From Bacteroidota bacterium (GTDB taxonomy: Bacteria; Bacteroidota; Rhodothermia; Rhodothermales; UBA10348), in contig JAJCYQ010000044.1 of the NCBI GenBank assembly GCA_029262835.1, positions 1 through 50,440 on the forward strand: DNA of 50,440 nucleotides, given 5' to 3'. The notes under the pieces are model-generated. The model did not search any database. It worked only from the letters and a program-made list of their open reading frames with translations, and had not been told where the DNA came from. Below are positions 26,833-36,160 of this stretch, in pieces (within the stretch, counting starts at the first letter, position 1; the number at the start of each line of letters is the position of its first letter). The translations under genes were made by a program, and so were the position numbers.

Positions 26833-27849
26833 GTGACGTCCGACCATCCACAACGAAATGCCGCGCCCCGCGGCCCTGTTGCCGTCACCGGCGGCACCGG
26901 ATTTGTAGGCAGCCACCTGGTCGAGTGCCTTTTGGCGCGCGGCTACACGGATGTCCGCTGTCTGGTTCGCCGAGACGCCCGGTGGCTCGAGGGCCTTGAT
27001 GTAACGCTCGTCACAGGAGACATGAACGACGAGGAGGCGCTTCGAACGCTTGTCGGCGGCGCGGAGCAGGTTTTCCATGTCGCGGCCATGACGCGGGCGC
27101 GCTCGTGGGAAGCCTTTCACCGCGCCAACGTGGAGGGCACGGAAAACCTGCTCCGCGCCGCCGAGAACGCAGGTACGAACATCCGGCAGATCGTGCTTAC
27201 GAGCAGCCTGGCAGCGGTCGGGCGCTCGTCCTCCGCCCTGCCCGACGAGACGGCGCCGCTCCACCCCGTATCCATGTACGGGCGCAGCAAAATGGAAATG
27301 GAGCGCGTCGCCCACACGTTCATGGATCGCCTTCCCATTACTGTTATTCGTCCTCCGGCCGTCTACGGGCCCCGCGAAACGGACATTTTTTCATTCATAC
27401 AGACCCTCGAGCGCGGTATCTGCCCCATCATCGGGCGTGGACACGAGCCGGCGCTCAGCCTGGTTCATGTGACAGATCTCGTGACTGGGATGGTCGGCGC
27501 GGCAGAGAGCGATGCATCGACAGGAAAAACCTGGTTCATGGGAAGCGACGAGGCCTACTCCTGGTACCAGATCCGTGACGCGGTACGCGAGGCGCTCGGC
27601 CGCCGCGTAATCACGGTGCACGTGCCGCGGGCCGTGGTCCCTCTCGTCGGCGCCCTATCGGAATGGACGGGGCGCATGCTGGGGAAGTACCCCCCGCTGA
27701 ACCGGGAAAAAGCTGCCGAAATCATCCATGCAGCCACGATGTGCACCAGCGAAAACGCGAAGCGAGTGCTCGGCTTCCGGCCGCAGATCCCGCTCGCTGA
27801 CGGCATGCGCCAGACAATCGAATGGTACCGCAAAGCAGGGTGGTTGTAA
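26833..27849 (+). CDS. NAD(P)-dependent extended short-chain dehydrogenase/epimerase
   Basis: The 338-aa protein begins with the Rossmann nucleotide site VTGGTGFVGSHL (G20-GTGFVG26) and has the catalytic Tyr149-x3-Lys153 in SMYGRSKMEME with a Ser in LTSSLAAVG. It matches extended SDRs such as nucleoside-diphosphate-sugar epimerases and dihydroflavonol reductase-like enzymes; the substrate is unknown. The start codon is GTG. It follows rlmD by 10 bp and precedes the E2-E1 fusion by 85 bp. Confidence 0.85.
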   Translation: MTSDHPQRNAAPRGPVAVTGGTGFVGSHLVECLLARGYTDVRCLVRRDARWLEGLDVTLVTGDMNDEEALRTLVGGAEQVFHVAAMTRARSWEAFHRANVEGTENLLRAAENAGTNIRQIVLTSSLAAVGRSSSALPDETAPLHPVSMYGRSKMEMERVAHTFMDRLPITVIRPPAVYGPRETDIFSFIQTLERGICPIIGRGHEPALSLVHVTDLVTGMVGAAESDASTGKTWFMGSDEAYSWYQIRDAVREALGRRVITVHVPRAVVPLVGALSEWTGRMLGKYPPLNREKAAEIIHAATMCTSENAKRVLGFRPQIPLADGMRQTIEWYRKAGWL

Positions 27850-27934
27850 AACCGCCATCTCCGTGAAAACGGGCGGATCATGCCGCGCCGTTCATCGTTT
27901 CCCCGACACTTTCCAACGACCCCGCACCACTTCT

Positions 27935-30900
27935 GTGAGTACCCTCGGCTTCAACACCGGATATATCGAAGAACTTTATCGCCAGTACCTGGAGAATCCT
28001 GACAGCGTAGGCGAAACCTGGAAGGAGTTTTTCCAGGATTACAAACCCGGGCAGGGATTCGTGGCGGCAGAATCGGCCCGCCAGGCCTCGCAGCCTGTTC
28101 CCGAAGAGGCAGAATCGGCCCAGAAGCCAACAGGAGAAGAGGCCGCGGTCGAAGACAAACCACTGGAGGATGCCGACGAGAAAGCGCTCCGAGGTCCCCA
28201 GGGAAAGATCGTGGAGAACATGGAGGAGAGCCTCCAGGTCCCCACAGCCACGTCCGTGCGCACCGTGCCGGTGAAGCTCATGGCCGAGAACCGGGCACTG
28301 ATCAACGAACACCAGCGCTACGTCGGCGGCGACAAGGTGTCGTTCACGCATATCATTGCGTTTGCCATTGTGCGGGCCATCCGGGACGTGCCGGCCATGA
28401 ATACGTCCTTCCGGAAACATGCCGACGGCACGCCCTACGTCGTGACCCCGCATCATGTGAACCTGGGTCTGGCCATCGATATCGAAAAGCGTGGCCGCCG
28501 TTCGCTCGTCGTACCGAACATCAAGTGCGCCGAGGACATGAACTTTGCGCAGCTGCTCGGCACGTACAATGACCTGGTGCGCCGCGCCCGCGACGGAAAG
28601 CTGGACCTGAACGACTTCATGGGGACCTCGGTCTCCATCACCAACCCGGGCATGATCGGTACCGGTCTCAGCGTACCGCGCCTCATGCCGGGTCAGGGCA
28701 CCATCGTGGGTATCGGGTCCATCGGCTATCCGACAGAATATTATTCGTTCTCCCCCGCGCTCATGGGCAAGACCGGCGTCTCGCAGGTCATGACGCTCAC
28801 CTCAACCTATGATCACCGCGTCATCCAGGGTGCCGAGTCCGGCGCGTTTCTGGCTCGAATCGAGGAATTCCTGCGCGGCGAGCACGACTTCTACGAAGAA
28901 ATTTTCGCCGATCTGGGCATCCACGCCGCCCCGTGGACACTGACGCAGGATTCCACACCGGGCATGGTTCGGGATGCGCTCTCCGACCAGGACATGATCC
29001 ACAAGCAGGCCGCCGTCCTGCAGCTCATTCGGGCCTACCGCGTGCGCGGGCACCTGCAGGCCGACGTAAACCCGCTCGGTTATGAGTGGATGTACCACAA
29101 GGAGTTGGACCCGGCAACCTACGGCCTGACCATCTGGGATCTGGACCGGGAGTTCGTCACGGGTGGGCTGTCCGGCTCCGACGTGCTGCCACTGCGCACC
29201 ATATTGAATCTTCTGCGCCGCTCCTACACGCGTCGCATAGGGATCGAGTTCATGCACATCTCGGACCCGGAGGAGAAGCGCTGGATCCAGGAGCGTATTG
29301 AACCCAATGGATCGGAATACACCATTTCCGACGCCGAGAAGCGCCGTATGCTCGAAAAGCTGAATGCGGCGGAAGCATTTGAAACCTTCCTGCATACGAA
29401 ATACATCGGCCACAAGCGGTTCTCGCTCGAGGGCTCCGAAACCGTCATTCCGATGCTGGACCGCATTCTTTCAGATTCGGCCGAGAAGGGCGTGCAGGAA
29501 GTGATCATGGGAATGGCCCACCGCGGGCGCCTGAACGTGCTGGCCAATATCCTCGAAAAGCCGTACGAAGTCATTTTTTCGGAGTTCGAAGGCAGCATTG
29601 ATCCGACGACAACCCAGGGGTCGGGCGATGTGAAGTACCACCTGGGGGCCAATGGCGAGCATCGCAGCCCCGAAGGAAAGGCGATAAAGCTGCAGTTGGC
29701 CTCCAACCCGAGCCACCTTGAAGCCGTGAGCCCGGTCGTGGAAGGCATGGTCCGCGCCAAGCAGGAAGCACACATCGAACAGCGGGCATCGGCCACGGCA
29801 TGGGGCGACTACCTCGACTCCATCATCCCCATCCTGATCCATGGCGATGCCGCGTTCGCTGGCCAGGGAGTGGTCGCAGAAACGCTGCACCTGAGCCAAC
29901 TTCCGGGATACATGACGGGGGGCACCATCCACGTCGTAATCAACAACCAGATTGGATTCACGACCGGCCCGGCGCATGCCCGCTCATCGACGTACGCCAC
30001 GGACAGTGCGCGCATGATCCAGGCACCTATTTTCCACGTCAACGGGGATGACCCCGAGGCGTGCGTGCGCGTTGCCCGCCTGGCGCTCGAATACCGGCAA
30101 CAGTTCAACAAGGACGTGGTCATTGATATGCTCTGCTACCGCGTCCGTGGCCACAATGAGGGGGACGAGCCGACCTATACGCAGCCCATGCTCTACCGCC
30201 GCATTGAAGAAAAGCGGTCTCCGCGGAAAATGTACACGGAGCTGCTCCTGCGCCGGGGCGACATGACGCCCGAGGAAGCGGAGCAGATGCTCGAAGACTA
30301 CCGGTCGCGCCTGCAGGATGCGTTCGAGCGTACGAAGGAGCTGGCCGAAGAGGACAGGAAGCCCACGGCAGAGGAACTCCTCGCCGAGCGCCCGGTCGCG
30401 GATCTGCCCGTCATTGAGACGGCCGCCGACGAGGCATCGCTACTGTCCGTGGTCAAGTCGCTGTCGAACCTGCCCGCGGCTTTCCACACGCACAAGAAAC
30501 TGGTTCGCCAGTTCGAGCGGCGCGAGAAGCTGTTTCGCGAAGAGCAGCGCATTGACTGGGGCTTCGGAGAAGCTCTTGCGCTGGGCTCGCTGCTGCTCGA
30601 CGGTACACGTATCCGTCTCAGTGGGCAGGACTCGCGCCGTGGCACGTTCAGTCACCGGCATGCCGTGTTGTACGACCAGGAATCTGCCGAAGAGTACATC
30701 CCGCTCAACAACATCGGTGACGATCAGGCCCACCTGTACATCTACGACAGTCTGCTCTCCGAATATGCCGCATGTGGTTTCGAGTATGGATACTCGGTCG
30801 CCGATCCGGCATCGCTCGTGATCTGGGAGGCGCAGTTCGGGGATTTCGCCAACGGAGCCCAGATTGTGTTCGACCAGTTCCTTTCGGCAGCCGAAGAGAA

Positions 30901-31579
30901 GTGGGGACAGACGAGCAGCATGGTCCTCCTCCTTCCGCACGGCTACGAGGGCCAGGGTCCGGAACACTCCTCGGCTCGTCTGGAGCGATTCCTGCAACTG
31001 TGTGCGGAGAATAATATGATTGTGACCAATATCTCGACGCCGGCCAACCTGTTCCATGCCCTCCGCCGGCAGGCCCACCCGGAGCTGACGAAGCCGCTTG
31101 TCGTCATGTCACCCAAGAGCCTGCTGCGCCATCCAGCCGTGATTTCGAAGCCCGAAGAACTGACGACAGGCCGTTTCCAGGAAATCATACGGCCAGAAAG
31201 CGACCTTTCGGCCACAGAGCGCGTCGTGTTCTGTTCCGGCAAGATCTACTACGATCTGATGCAGCACATGGAAGATACCGGCGCCGGAGAGCACGTGGCG
31301 GTCGTACGTGTCGAACAGCTCTACCCGTTCCCGAAACAGGCCATCAAGGATGTGATGACCAAGGTACCCAAGAAGGCCCCGGTGGTCTGGCTGCAGGAAG
31401 AGCCGGCCAATATGGGCGCGTGGACCTTCATCCGCGAACAGATGGACGATCTGCTCGGCAGCAGGAGGCGCGTCGAATATGCAGGACGACGGGCGTCGGC
31501 ATCTCCCGCTACGGGCAGTTCACACGTTCACCAGGCCCAGCAGCAATATCTGCTCAACCAGGCACTCGGCGCGGAGTAG
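27935..31579 (+). CDS. kgd: Fused E2-E1 2-oxoglutarate dehydrogenase (Kgd/OdhA type)
   Basis: The protein of about 1214 aa joins two enzymes. Residues 1-40 are an OGDH-type N-terminus (YIEELYRQYLENPDSV). An acidic linker leads to an E2 succinyltransferase catalytic domain (about 100-330) with SVSITNPGMIGTG and the catalytic His294 in TYDHRVIQGAESG. The rest is a thiamine-diphosphate E1 with MAHRGRLNVLANI, GDAAFAGQGVVAETL (about 636-650) and INNQIGFTT. No lipoyl domain is seen. This is the architecture described for mycobacterial Kgd and corynebacterial OdhA, where the lipoyl domain is supplied by another E2. It converts 2-oxoglutarate towards succinyl-CoA in the TCA cycle. The GTG at 27935 starts the conserved N-terminus; no good Shine-Dalgarno is visible. 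Confidence 0.92.
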   Translation: MSTLGFNTGYIEELYRQYLENPDSVGETWKEFFQDYKPGQGFVAAESARQASQPVPEEAESAQKPTGEEAAVEDKPLEDADEKALRGPQGKIVENMEESLQVPTATSVRTVPVKLMAENRALINEHQRYVGGDKVSFTHIIAFAIVRAIRDVPAMNTSFRKHADGTPYVVTPHHVNLGLAIDIEKRGRRSLVVPNIKCAEDMNFAQLLGTYNDLVRRARDGKLDLNDFMGTSVSITNPGMIGTGLSVPRLMPGQGTIVGIGSIGYPTEYYSFSPALMGKTGVSQVMTLTSTYDHRVIQGAESGAFLARIEEFLRGEHDFYEEIFADLGIHAAPWTLTQDSTPGMVRDALSDQDMIHKQAAVLQLIRAYRVRGHLQADVNPLGYEWMYHKELDPATYGLTIWDLDREFVTGGLSGSDVLPLRTILNLLRRSYTRRIGIEFMHISDPEEKRWIQERIEPNGSEYTISDAEKRRMLEKLNAAEAFETFLHTKYIGHKRFSLEGSETVIPMLDRILSDSAEKGVQEVIMGMAHRGRLNVLANILEKPYEVIFSEFEGSIDPTTTQGSGDVKYHLGANGEHRSPEGKAIKLQLASNPSHLEAVSPVVEGMVRAKQEAHIEQRASATAWGDYLDSIIPILIHGDAAFAGQGVVAETLHLSQLPGYMTGGTIHVVINNQIGFTTGPAHARSSTYATDSARMIQAPIFHVNGDDPEACVRVARLALEYRQQFNKDVVIDMLCYRVRGHNEGDEPTYTQPMLYRRIEEKRSPRKMYTELLLRRGDMTPEEAEQMLEDYRSRLQDAFERTKELAEEDRKPTAEELLAERPVADLPVIETAADEASLLSVVKSLSNLPAAFHTHKKLVRQFERREKLFREEQRIDWGFGEALALGSLLLDGTRIRLSGQDSRRGTFSHRHAVLYDQESAEEYIPLNNIGDDQAHLYIYDSLLSEYAACGFEYGYSVADPASLVIWEAQFGDFANGAQIVFDQFLSAAEEKWGQTSSMVLLLPHGYEGQGPEHSSARLERFLQLCAENNMIVTNISTPANLFHALRRQAHPELTKPLVVMSPKSLLRHPAVISKPEELTTGRFQEIIRPESDLSATERVVFCSGKIYYDLMQHMEDTGAGEHVAVVRVEQLYPFPKQAIKDVMTKVPKKAPVVWLQEEPANMGAWTFIREQMDDLLGSRRRVEYAGRRASASPATGSSHVHQAQQQYLLNQALGAE

Positions 31580-31610
31580 CGCCCGCGAGCCTTCCTGGTA
31601 ACGTGAGCGG

Positions 31611-31802
31611 CTAGTACCGCGAGCGGCGGCGTGCGTTGCGGGATGCTTTCTCACGAGCCAGGCGGCGTTCTTCACTCGGCTTGGTGAACGCCATGTTGCC
31701 GCGGTAAATCCGCAGGACACGGCTTCTGTTCACGGCGCGCTTGAAACGGCGCAGTGCGCGGTCAATGGACTCGTTATCCCTTACCTTGATACCTACAGGC
31801 AC
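31611..31802 (-). CDS. rpsU: 30S ribosomal protein S21
   Basis: The 63-aa protein from GTG at 31802 has the S21 pattern: IKVRDNESIDRALRRFKRAV, then FTKPSEERRLAREKASRNA and a basic C-terminus RRRSRY. It is a small-subunit protein near the 16S 3' end, important for initiation. It is convergent with kgd (31 bp) and its start is only 23 bp from the divergent rdgB start, so the two promoters must reach into each other's coding region. Confidence 0.92.
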   Translation of the reverse strand: MPVGIKVRDNESIDRALRRFKRAVNRSRVLRIYRGNMAFTKPSEERRLAREKASRNARRRSRY

Positions 31803-31825
31803 AATAGCTCTCTGTTCGATTCGTT

Positions 31826-32461
31826 TTGAAAAATGCACAGATCAGTAATATAACACTCGTCCTGTCTACACGCAATCCAGGCAAAGTGGCGGAATTTGAG
31901 GCCCTGTTCGCTCCCTCCGGATACGCGATAAGGACGCTGAATGCCTTTCCCGGGGCTCCGGAGGTGGTCGAAGACCGCGATACCCTGGAGGGAAACGCAG
32001 CCAAAAAGGCAGAGACCATCATGAAATTCACAGGATATCCGACGCTTGCCGATGACACCGGACTGGAAGTCCAGGCGCTCGACGGAGCCCCTGGCGTCTG
32101 GTCGGCACGCTGGGCCGGTCCCGACTGCTCGCCGGAAGACAACAGGAAAAAACTGCTGCAGGAGCTTCTTGACGAGAACGACCGCCGGGCCCGCTTCCGG
32201 ACCGTTATTGCGCTGGCCACTCCCGCCGGCACGTCGCTCTACGAAGGCGTTTGCGAGGGAGAAATAACAACACGGGAGTACGGTCAGGACGGGTTCGGCT
32301 ACGACGCCCTCTTCCGCGCAGACGGGTATACACAGACGTTCGCCGAAATGGACGCGGCTGTCAAAAACGCCGTCAGTCACCGGGGCCGCGCGCTCGGAGC
32401 GCTCCTTGCCGCGCTGGAGGTGGATCCCGGCCTCGTCGCCTTCTCCCACCGACCGTCATGA
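31826..32461 (+). CDS. rdgB: Non-canonical purine NTP pyrophosphatase (RdgB/HAM1)
   Basis: The 211-aa protein has the Ham1 signature STRNPGKVAEFEALF near the N-terminus, LEGNAAKKAETIMKFTGYPTLADDTGLEV with the catalytic acidic pair, and the C-terminal FGYDALF and SHRGRALGAL. It hydrolyses ITP/XTP-type nucleotides to keep them out of DNA and RNA. The start is TTG, since no ATG precedes the conserved region. It overlaps dtd by 4 bp and begins a seven-gene co-directional run ending at 37693. Confidence 0.92.
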   Translation: MKNAQISNITLVLSTRNPGKVAEFEALFAPSGYAIRTLNAFPGAPEVVEDRDTLEGNAAKKAETIMKFTGYPTLADDTGLEVQALDGAPGVWSARWAGPDCSPEDNRKKLLQELLDENDRRARFRTVIALATPAGTSLYEGVCEGEITTREYGQDGFGYDALFRADGYTQTFAEMDAAVKNAVSHRGRALGALLAALEVDPGLVAFSHRPS

Positions 32462-32934
32462 TGGCACTCCTGCAGCGCGTCGCCCAGGCGCATGTTGAAA
32501 TTGCCGGAGAAACCGTCGGGCAGATTGGCCCGGGCCTCCTCATCCTGCTGGGAATCCATACGGAAGATACCGGGGACGATCTCGACTGGGTAGCGCGCAA
32601 GTGTGCCAACCTCCGCATTTTCCCGGACGCCGAAGGTCGCATGAACCGCTCGGTGCGCGATGCGGGCCACGACGTCCTGGTCGTGTCCCAGTTCACACTC
32701 TACGGAGACACCCGTAAAGGGAACCGTCCGTCCTTCATAGATGCTGCCAGGCCCGAACGCGCAGAGCCGCTCTATGAAGCCTTCTGCCAGTCACTGTCCG
32801 ATCTTATTGGCAAGCCCGTCGCGACCGGACGCTTCGGGGCCATGATGCAGGTCCACCTCATTAATGACGGCCCTGTGACGCTACGCGTGGAGAAACGCGG
32901 AGCGCGCAGCCGTGTAAAAACAGATCCCACCTGA
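32458..32934 (+). CDS. dtd: D-aminoacyl-tRNA deacylase
   Basis: The protein of about 158 aa matches DTD throughout: MALLQRVAQAHVEI at the start, the active-site motif SQFTLYGDTRKGNRPSF and the second motif NDGPVTLRV, with the Gly-cisPro used for chiral proofreading. It removes D-amino acids from mis-charged tRNAs. The ATG overlaps the rdgB stop (ATGA). A second ATG is adjacent (32461) and may be the real start. Confidence 0.92.
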   Translation: MMALLQRVAQAHVEIAGETVGQIGPGLLILLGIHTEDTGDDLDWVARKCANLRIFPDAEGRMNRSVRDAGHDVLVVSQFTLYGDTRKGNRPSFIDAARPERAEPLYEAFCQSLSDLIGKPVATGRFGAMMQVHLINDGPVTLRVEKRGARSRVKTDPT

Positions 32935-32945
32935 TATTCCAGCCC

Positions 32946-34634
32946 ATGAACACACCAACAACGCTTCTGCTGCTCCTGACCGCCCTGCTGCTGTCCGCCT
33001 GCAAGGCGGGACCCGCCGGCAATACGTCGCCCGGCGACACGCCGCGCCCGTCCTTCCTGCTGACAGATGCCCGCATCCACACGGGGAACCCGGATCAGCC
33101 CACGGCCAGCGCCATGGCCATACGTGAAGGCCGGATCGTCGCTGTAGGCGATGCCGACGCCCTCGCTGATGCCCACGGCGACCTGCCGGTGCGCTCGGCG
33201 GCCGGGAACACAGTGATCCCAGGCCTCATCGATGCCCACGCCCATCTCCGGAACCTGGCACAGATGCGACTCAGCGCTGATCTCGTCGGTACGGGCAGCA
33301 TCGCGGAGATCATCCAGCGCCTCCAGGCCCATGAAAAAAACCTGGCGCCTGGCGAATGGCTGCGTGGTCGCGGATGGGACCAGAATGACTGGCCGACGCC
33401 TGCTTTCCCGACGCGTCAGGACCTCGATGCCGCCTTCCCCGACCGTCCGGTCTGGCTCGAACGAATTGACGGCCATGCCATGTGGGCGAACACGGCGGCT
33501 ATACGCGCTGCCTCGGACGCCCTCCTTCAAGACGCTGAAGCACCGCCCGGTGGCCAACTCTTCCGACTCGAAGACGGCACGGCCAGCGGAGTTTTCATTG
33601 ACGATGCGGAGCATCTCGTCGGCTCAGCCGTCCCGCCCTTCAGCCCCGAGGCGCTCGATCGCGGGCTCGACATGGCATTGAAGGAGGCCAACCGGTACGG
33701 CCTTACGGGAGTCCACGAAGCAGGGGTCGATACGTCGGATATCAACCGGTTCATCCGGTTCGCTGACGAAGGGCGGCTGACGGTCCGCGTCCACGCCATG
33801 GTCGAGCCGGGACCTGCGTTTGAACGCTACTGCTCGGATCACTATTCCCGAGAGGATGACCTCATCAGTATACGATCCGTCAAGATCTATCTGGACGGCG
33901 CGCTCGGAAGCCGGGGCGCGGCCCTCATGCAGGAATACTCGGACGACCCTGGTAATCATGGGCTCATGAGGACCGCACCCGCCGATTATGCTGACCTCGT
34001 GGACCGCGCCCTCGCCTGTGGGTATCAGATGAACACCCACGCCATCGGCGACTCGGCCAACCGGCTGCTGCTCGACACATACGAGGCGGCAGGCATTTCT
34101 CCGGAGGGACGGCACCGCAACGAGCACGCGCAGATCCTTGCGCTTGAGGATATTGACCGGTTCGCCAAGCTCGGCATCATCGCCTCCATGCAGCCCACCC
34201 ACGCTACGAGTGACATGTACTGGGCGGAAGACCGGCTGGGCGCCCATCGCATCAAAGGGGCCTACGCGTGGCGGTCGCTGCTCGACGCCGGTGCCCATCT
34301 CGCCTTTGGTTCAGACTTCCCGGTGGAGCAGGTCAACCCCATGCTCGGCATCCACTCGGCGCTGACGCGGCAGGACGACCAGCTCTGGCCGGAAGGGGGA
34401 TGGTATCCGGAAGAACGCCTGGAGAGGGACGAGGTGCTGCACGCCTTCACGCTGGGCGCCGCCTGGTCCGGCTTCCAGGATCAGGTGACCGGATCTCTGG
34501 AGCCTGGAAAATGGGCTGATTTCGTCGTCCTGGACCGGGACATCATGCAGGTCGCACCACCTTCCATTCTGGATACGCGCGTGGAGGCCACGTTTCTCGC
34601 GGGTGAAGCGGTCCACGGTGCCCTCTCGCCATGA
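32946..34634 (+). CDS. Lipoprotein amidohydrolase (YtcJ-like)
   Basis: The 562-aa protein starts with a lipoprotein signal (LLLSAC, Cys19). It contains an amidohydrolase_3 domain with the metal-binding DAHAHLRNL, the likely Lys ligand in RSVKIYLDGALGSRGA, THAIGDSANRLLLD, EHAQILALEDI and the catalytic Asp in AFGSDFPVE. It is anchored outside the cytoplasm, where such enzymes hydrolyse amide or related bonds of unknown substrates. It lies between dtd and moaA, overlapping moaA by 4 bp. The operon context gives no clue to the substrate. Confidence 0.87.
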   Translation: MNTPTTLLLLLTALLLSACKAGPAGNTSPGDTPRPSFLLTDARIHTGNPDQPTASAMAIREGRIVAVGDADALADAHGDLPVRSAAGNTVIPGLIDAHAHLRNLAQMRLSADLVGTGSIAEIIQRLQAHEKNLAPGEWLRGRGWDQNDWPTPAFPTRQDLDAAFPDRPVWLERIDGHAMWANTAAIRAASDALLQDAEAPPGGQLFRLEDGTASGVFIDDAEHLVGSAVPPFSPEALDRGLDMALKEANRYGLTGVHEAGVDTSDINRFIRFADEGRLTVRVHAMVEPGPAFERYCSDHYSREDDLISIRSVKIYLDGALGSRGAALMQEYSDDPGNHGLMRTAPADYADLVDRALACGYQMNTHAIGDSANRLLLDTYEAAGISPEGRHRNEHAQILALEDIDRFAKLGIIASMQPTHATSDMYWAEDRLGAHRIKGAYAWRSLLDAGAHLAFGSDFPVEQVNPMLGIHSALTRQDDQLWPEGGWYPEERLERDEVLHAFTLGAAWSGFQDQVTGSLEPGKWADFVVLDRDIMQVAPPSILDTRVEATFLAGEAVHGALSP

Positions 34635-35641
34635 CCGCCGTTCCCTCGTCCGGCTCGTCCGCGCTGACCGATACGTTCGGGCGCCGTCACACCTACCTTC
34701 GCATTTCGCTGACCGAGCGCTGCAACCTGCGTTGTACGTACTGCATGCCGGCTGACGGCGTGGATCTGCTCCCGCGTCATCATCTGCTGTCGTTCGAGGA
34801 AATTATCCGTCTTTCTCGGCTTTTCGCCGCATTGGGGGTTTCAAAAATCCGCCTGACGGGCGGCGAGCCCCTGGTTCGAAAGGACGTCTCGGCGCTCGCC
34901 GCCGCACTGGCCCGCCTCCCGGGCATTGAGACGCTCGCCATGACTACCAACGGCCTCCTCCTCGATCGCCACCTGGACCTGCTCTGCGCCGCCGGTCTGC
35001 GAATCGTGAATATCTCACTCGACACGCTGCGGGCCGATCGCTTCCTGACCATTACGCGCCGAAGTGGACTCGAACAGGTAATCCGCAGCGTAGACCTTGC
35101 GCTCAATGCGGGCCTCGACGCGGTAAAAATGAACTGCGTCGTCATGCGCGGCGTGAACGACGACGAGCTCGTAGACTTTGCACGGTTCGCCGCAGATCGT
35201 GACATCGAAATCCGGTTCATCGAATACATGCCCTTCGGCGGAAACGGTTGGCAAAACAAGACCTTCGTGCCCTACCCGGAAATGATCCGTGTGCTTCAGG
35301 AAGCGTTTCCCGGCATGCACCCGACCAGCGATGACCCACACGCAACGGCCAAGACGTGGCGCATTCCAGGGTTCACAGGGGAGCTCGGATTCATCACATC
35401 CATGAGCGAACATTTCTGCGGCGGCTGCAACAGGATTCGCCTCATGGCCGACGGCAACCTGAAAGTGTGCCTTTTCGGCCGCGGCGAAGTCAGCCTGCGG
35501 GACGCCATGCGCGATGGCGCTTCCGATGACGAGCTTACGGCGCTCATCGACGCGGCCATCAACGGCAAGAAGGCATCGCATGCCGGAATGGAAGCGCTCG
35601 CTATTCAGGACAACAGGCCCATGATCCGCATTGGCGGTTGA
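34631..35641 (+). CDS. moaA: GTP 3',8-cyclase MoaA
   Basis: The 336-aa radical-SAM enzyme has the N-terminal cluster C31-x3-C35-x2-C38 (CNLRCTYCMP), the LTGGEPLVRKD motif, and the C-terminal 4Fe-4S cluster Cys263, Cys266 and Cys280 (CGGCNRIRLMADGNLKVC). It ends in the conserved GlyGly that is required for turnover. It makes 3',8-cyclo-7,8-dihydro-GTP, the first step of molybdenum cofactor synthesis. moaC follows 31 bp downstream; other Moco genes are not in the window. Confidence 0.95.
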   Translation: MTAVPSSGSSALTDTFGRRHTYLRISLTERCNLRCTYCMPADGVDLLPRHHLLSFEEIIRLSRLFAALGVSKIRLTGGEPLVRKDVSALAAALARLPGIETLAMTTNGLLLDRHLDLLCAAGLRIVNISLDTLRADRFLTITRRSGLEQVIRSVDLALNAGLDAVKMNCVVMRGVNDDELVDFARFAADRDIEIRFIEYMPFGGNGWQNKTFVPYPEMIRVLQEAFPGMHPTSDDPHATAKTWRIPGFTGELGFITSMSEHFCGGCNRIRLMADGNLKVCLFGRGEVSLRDAMRDGASDDELTALIDAAINGKKASHAGMEALAIQDNRPMIRIGG

Positions 35642-35672
35642 ACCGACGCCCTTGGCGTACGTTGACAGACGC

Positions 35673-36149
35673 ATGACAGATTTCACGCATATTCACCCGG
35701 AAGGCGGCGTCCTCATGGTCGACGTCTCGGACAAGGAAGAAACATCCCGGACAGCCATCGCCACCGGGCGCGTCCTCCTCGGTGAGGATGCCTTCGCCCG
35801 CGTGCGGGAGCAGACTATTGCCAAAGGGGATGTGATCTCCGTTGCACAGGTGGCCGGAATCATGGGCAGCAAGGAAACCAGCCGACTCATCCCGCTCTGC
35901 CATCCAGTCCGACTACAGCGCGTGGAAGTAGACATCACGCTCGATCATGAACGCCACGCGCTCCAGGTGCGGGCTTTTGCGAAATCGACCGGCAAGACCG
36001 GTGTGGAGATGGAGGCACTCACGGCTGTTTCGGTCGCCTGCCTGACCATCTATGATATGTGCAAGGCCATCACGAAAGAGCTCATCATTGACGACATCCA
36101 CCTGCTCGCCAAGACAGGCGGGCAAAGCGGCGACTACCGCAAAACCTGA
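35673..36149 (+). CDS. moaC: Cyclic pyranopterin monophosphate synthase MoaC
   Basis: The 158-aa protein has the MoaC signature: MVDVSDKEETSRTAIATG, AGIMGSKETSRLIPLCHPV and TGVEMEALTAVSVACLTIYDMCKA. It converts the MoaA product to cyclic pyranopterin monophosphate. I placed the start at ATG 35673 because conserved sequence begins there; the frame upstream is short and non-conserved. It is co-directional with moaA. Confidence 0.95.
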   Translation: MTDFTHIHPEGGVLMVDVSDKEETSRTAIATGRVLLGEDAFARVREQTIAKGDVISVAQVAGIMGSKETSRLIPLCHPVRLQRVEVDITLDHERHALQVRAFAKSTGKTGVEMEALTAVSVACLTIYDMCKAITKELIIDDIHLLAKTGGQSGDYRKT

Positions 36150-36160
36150 ATTGAATACAC

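Noticed and set aside
25356-26897. 513-aa minus-strand frame opposite rlmD
   Set aside because: RlmD motifs and Fe-S cysteines are on the plus strand; the antisense frame has no recognisable features.
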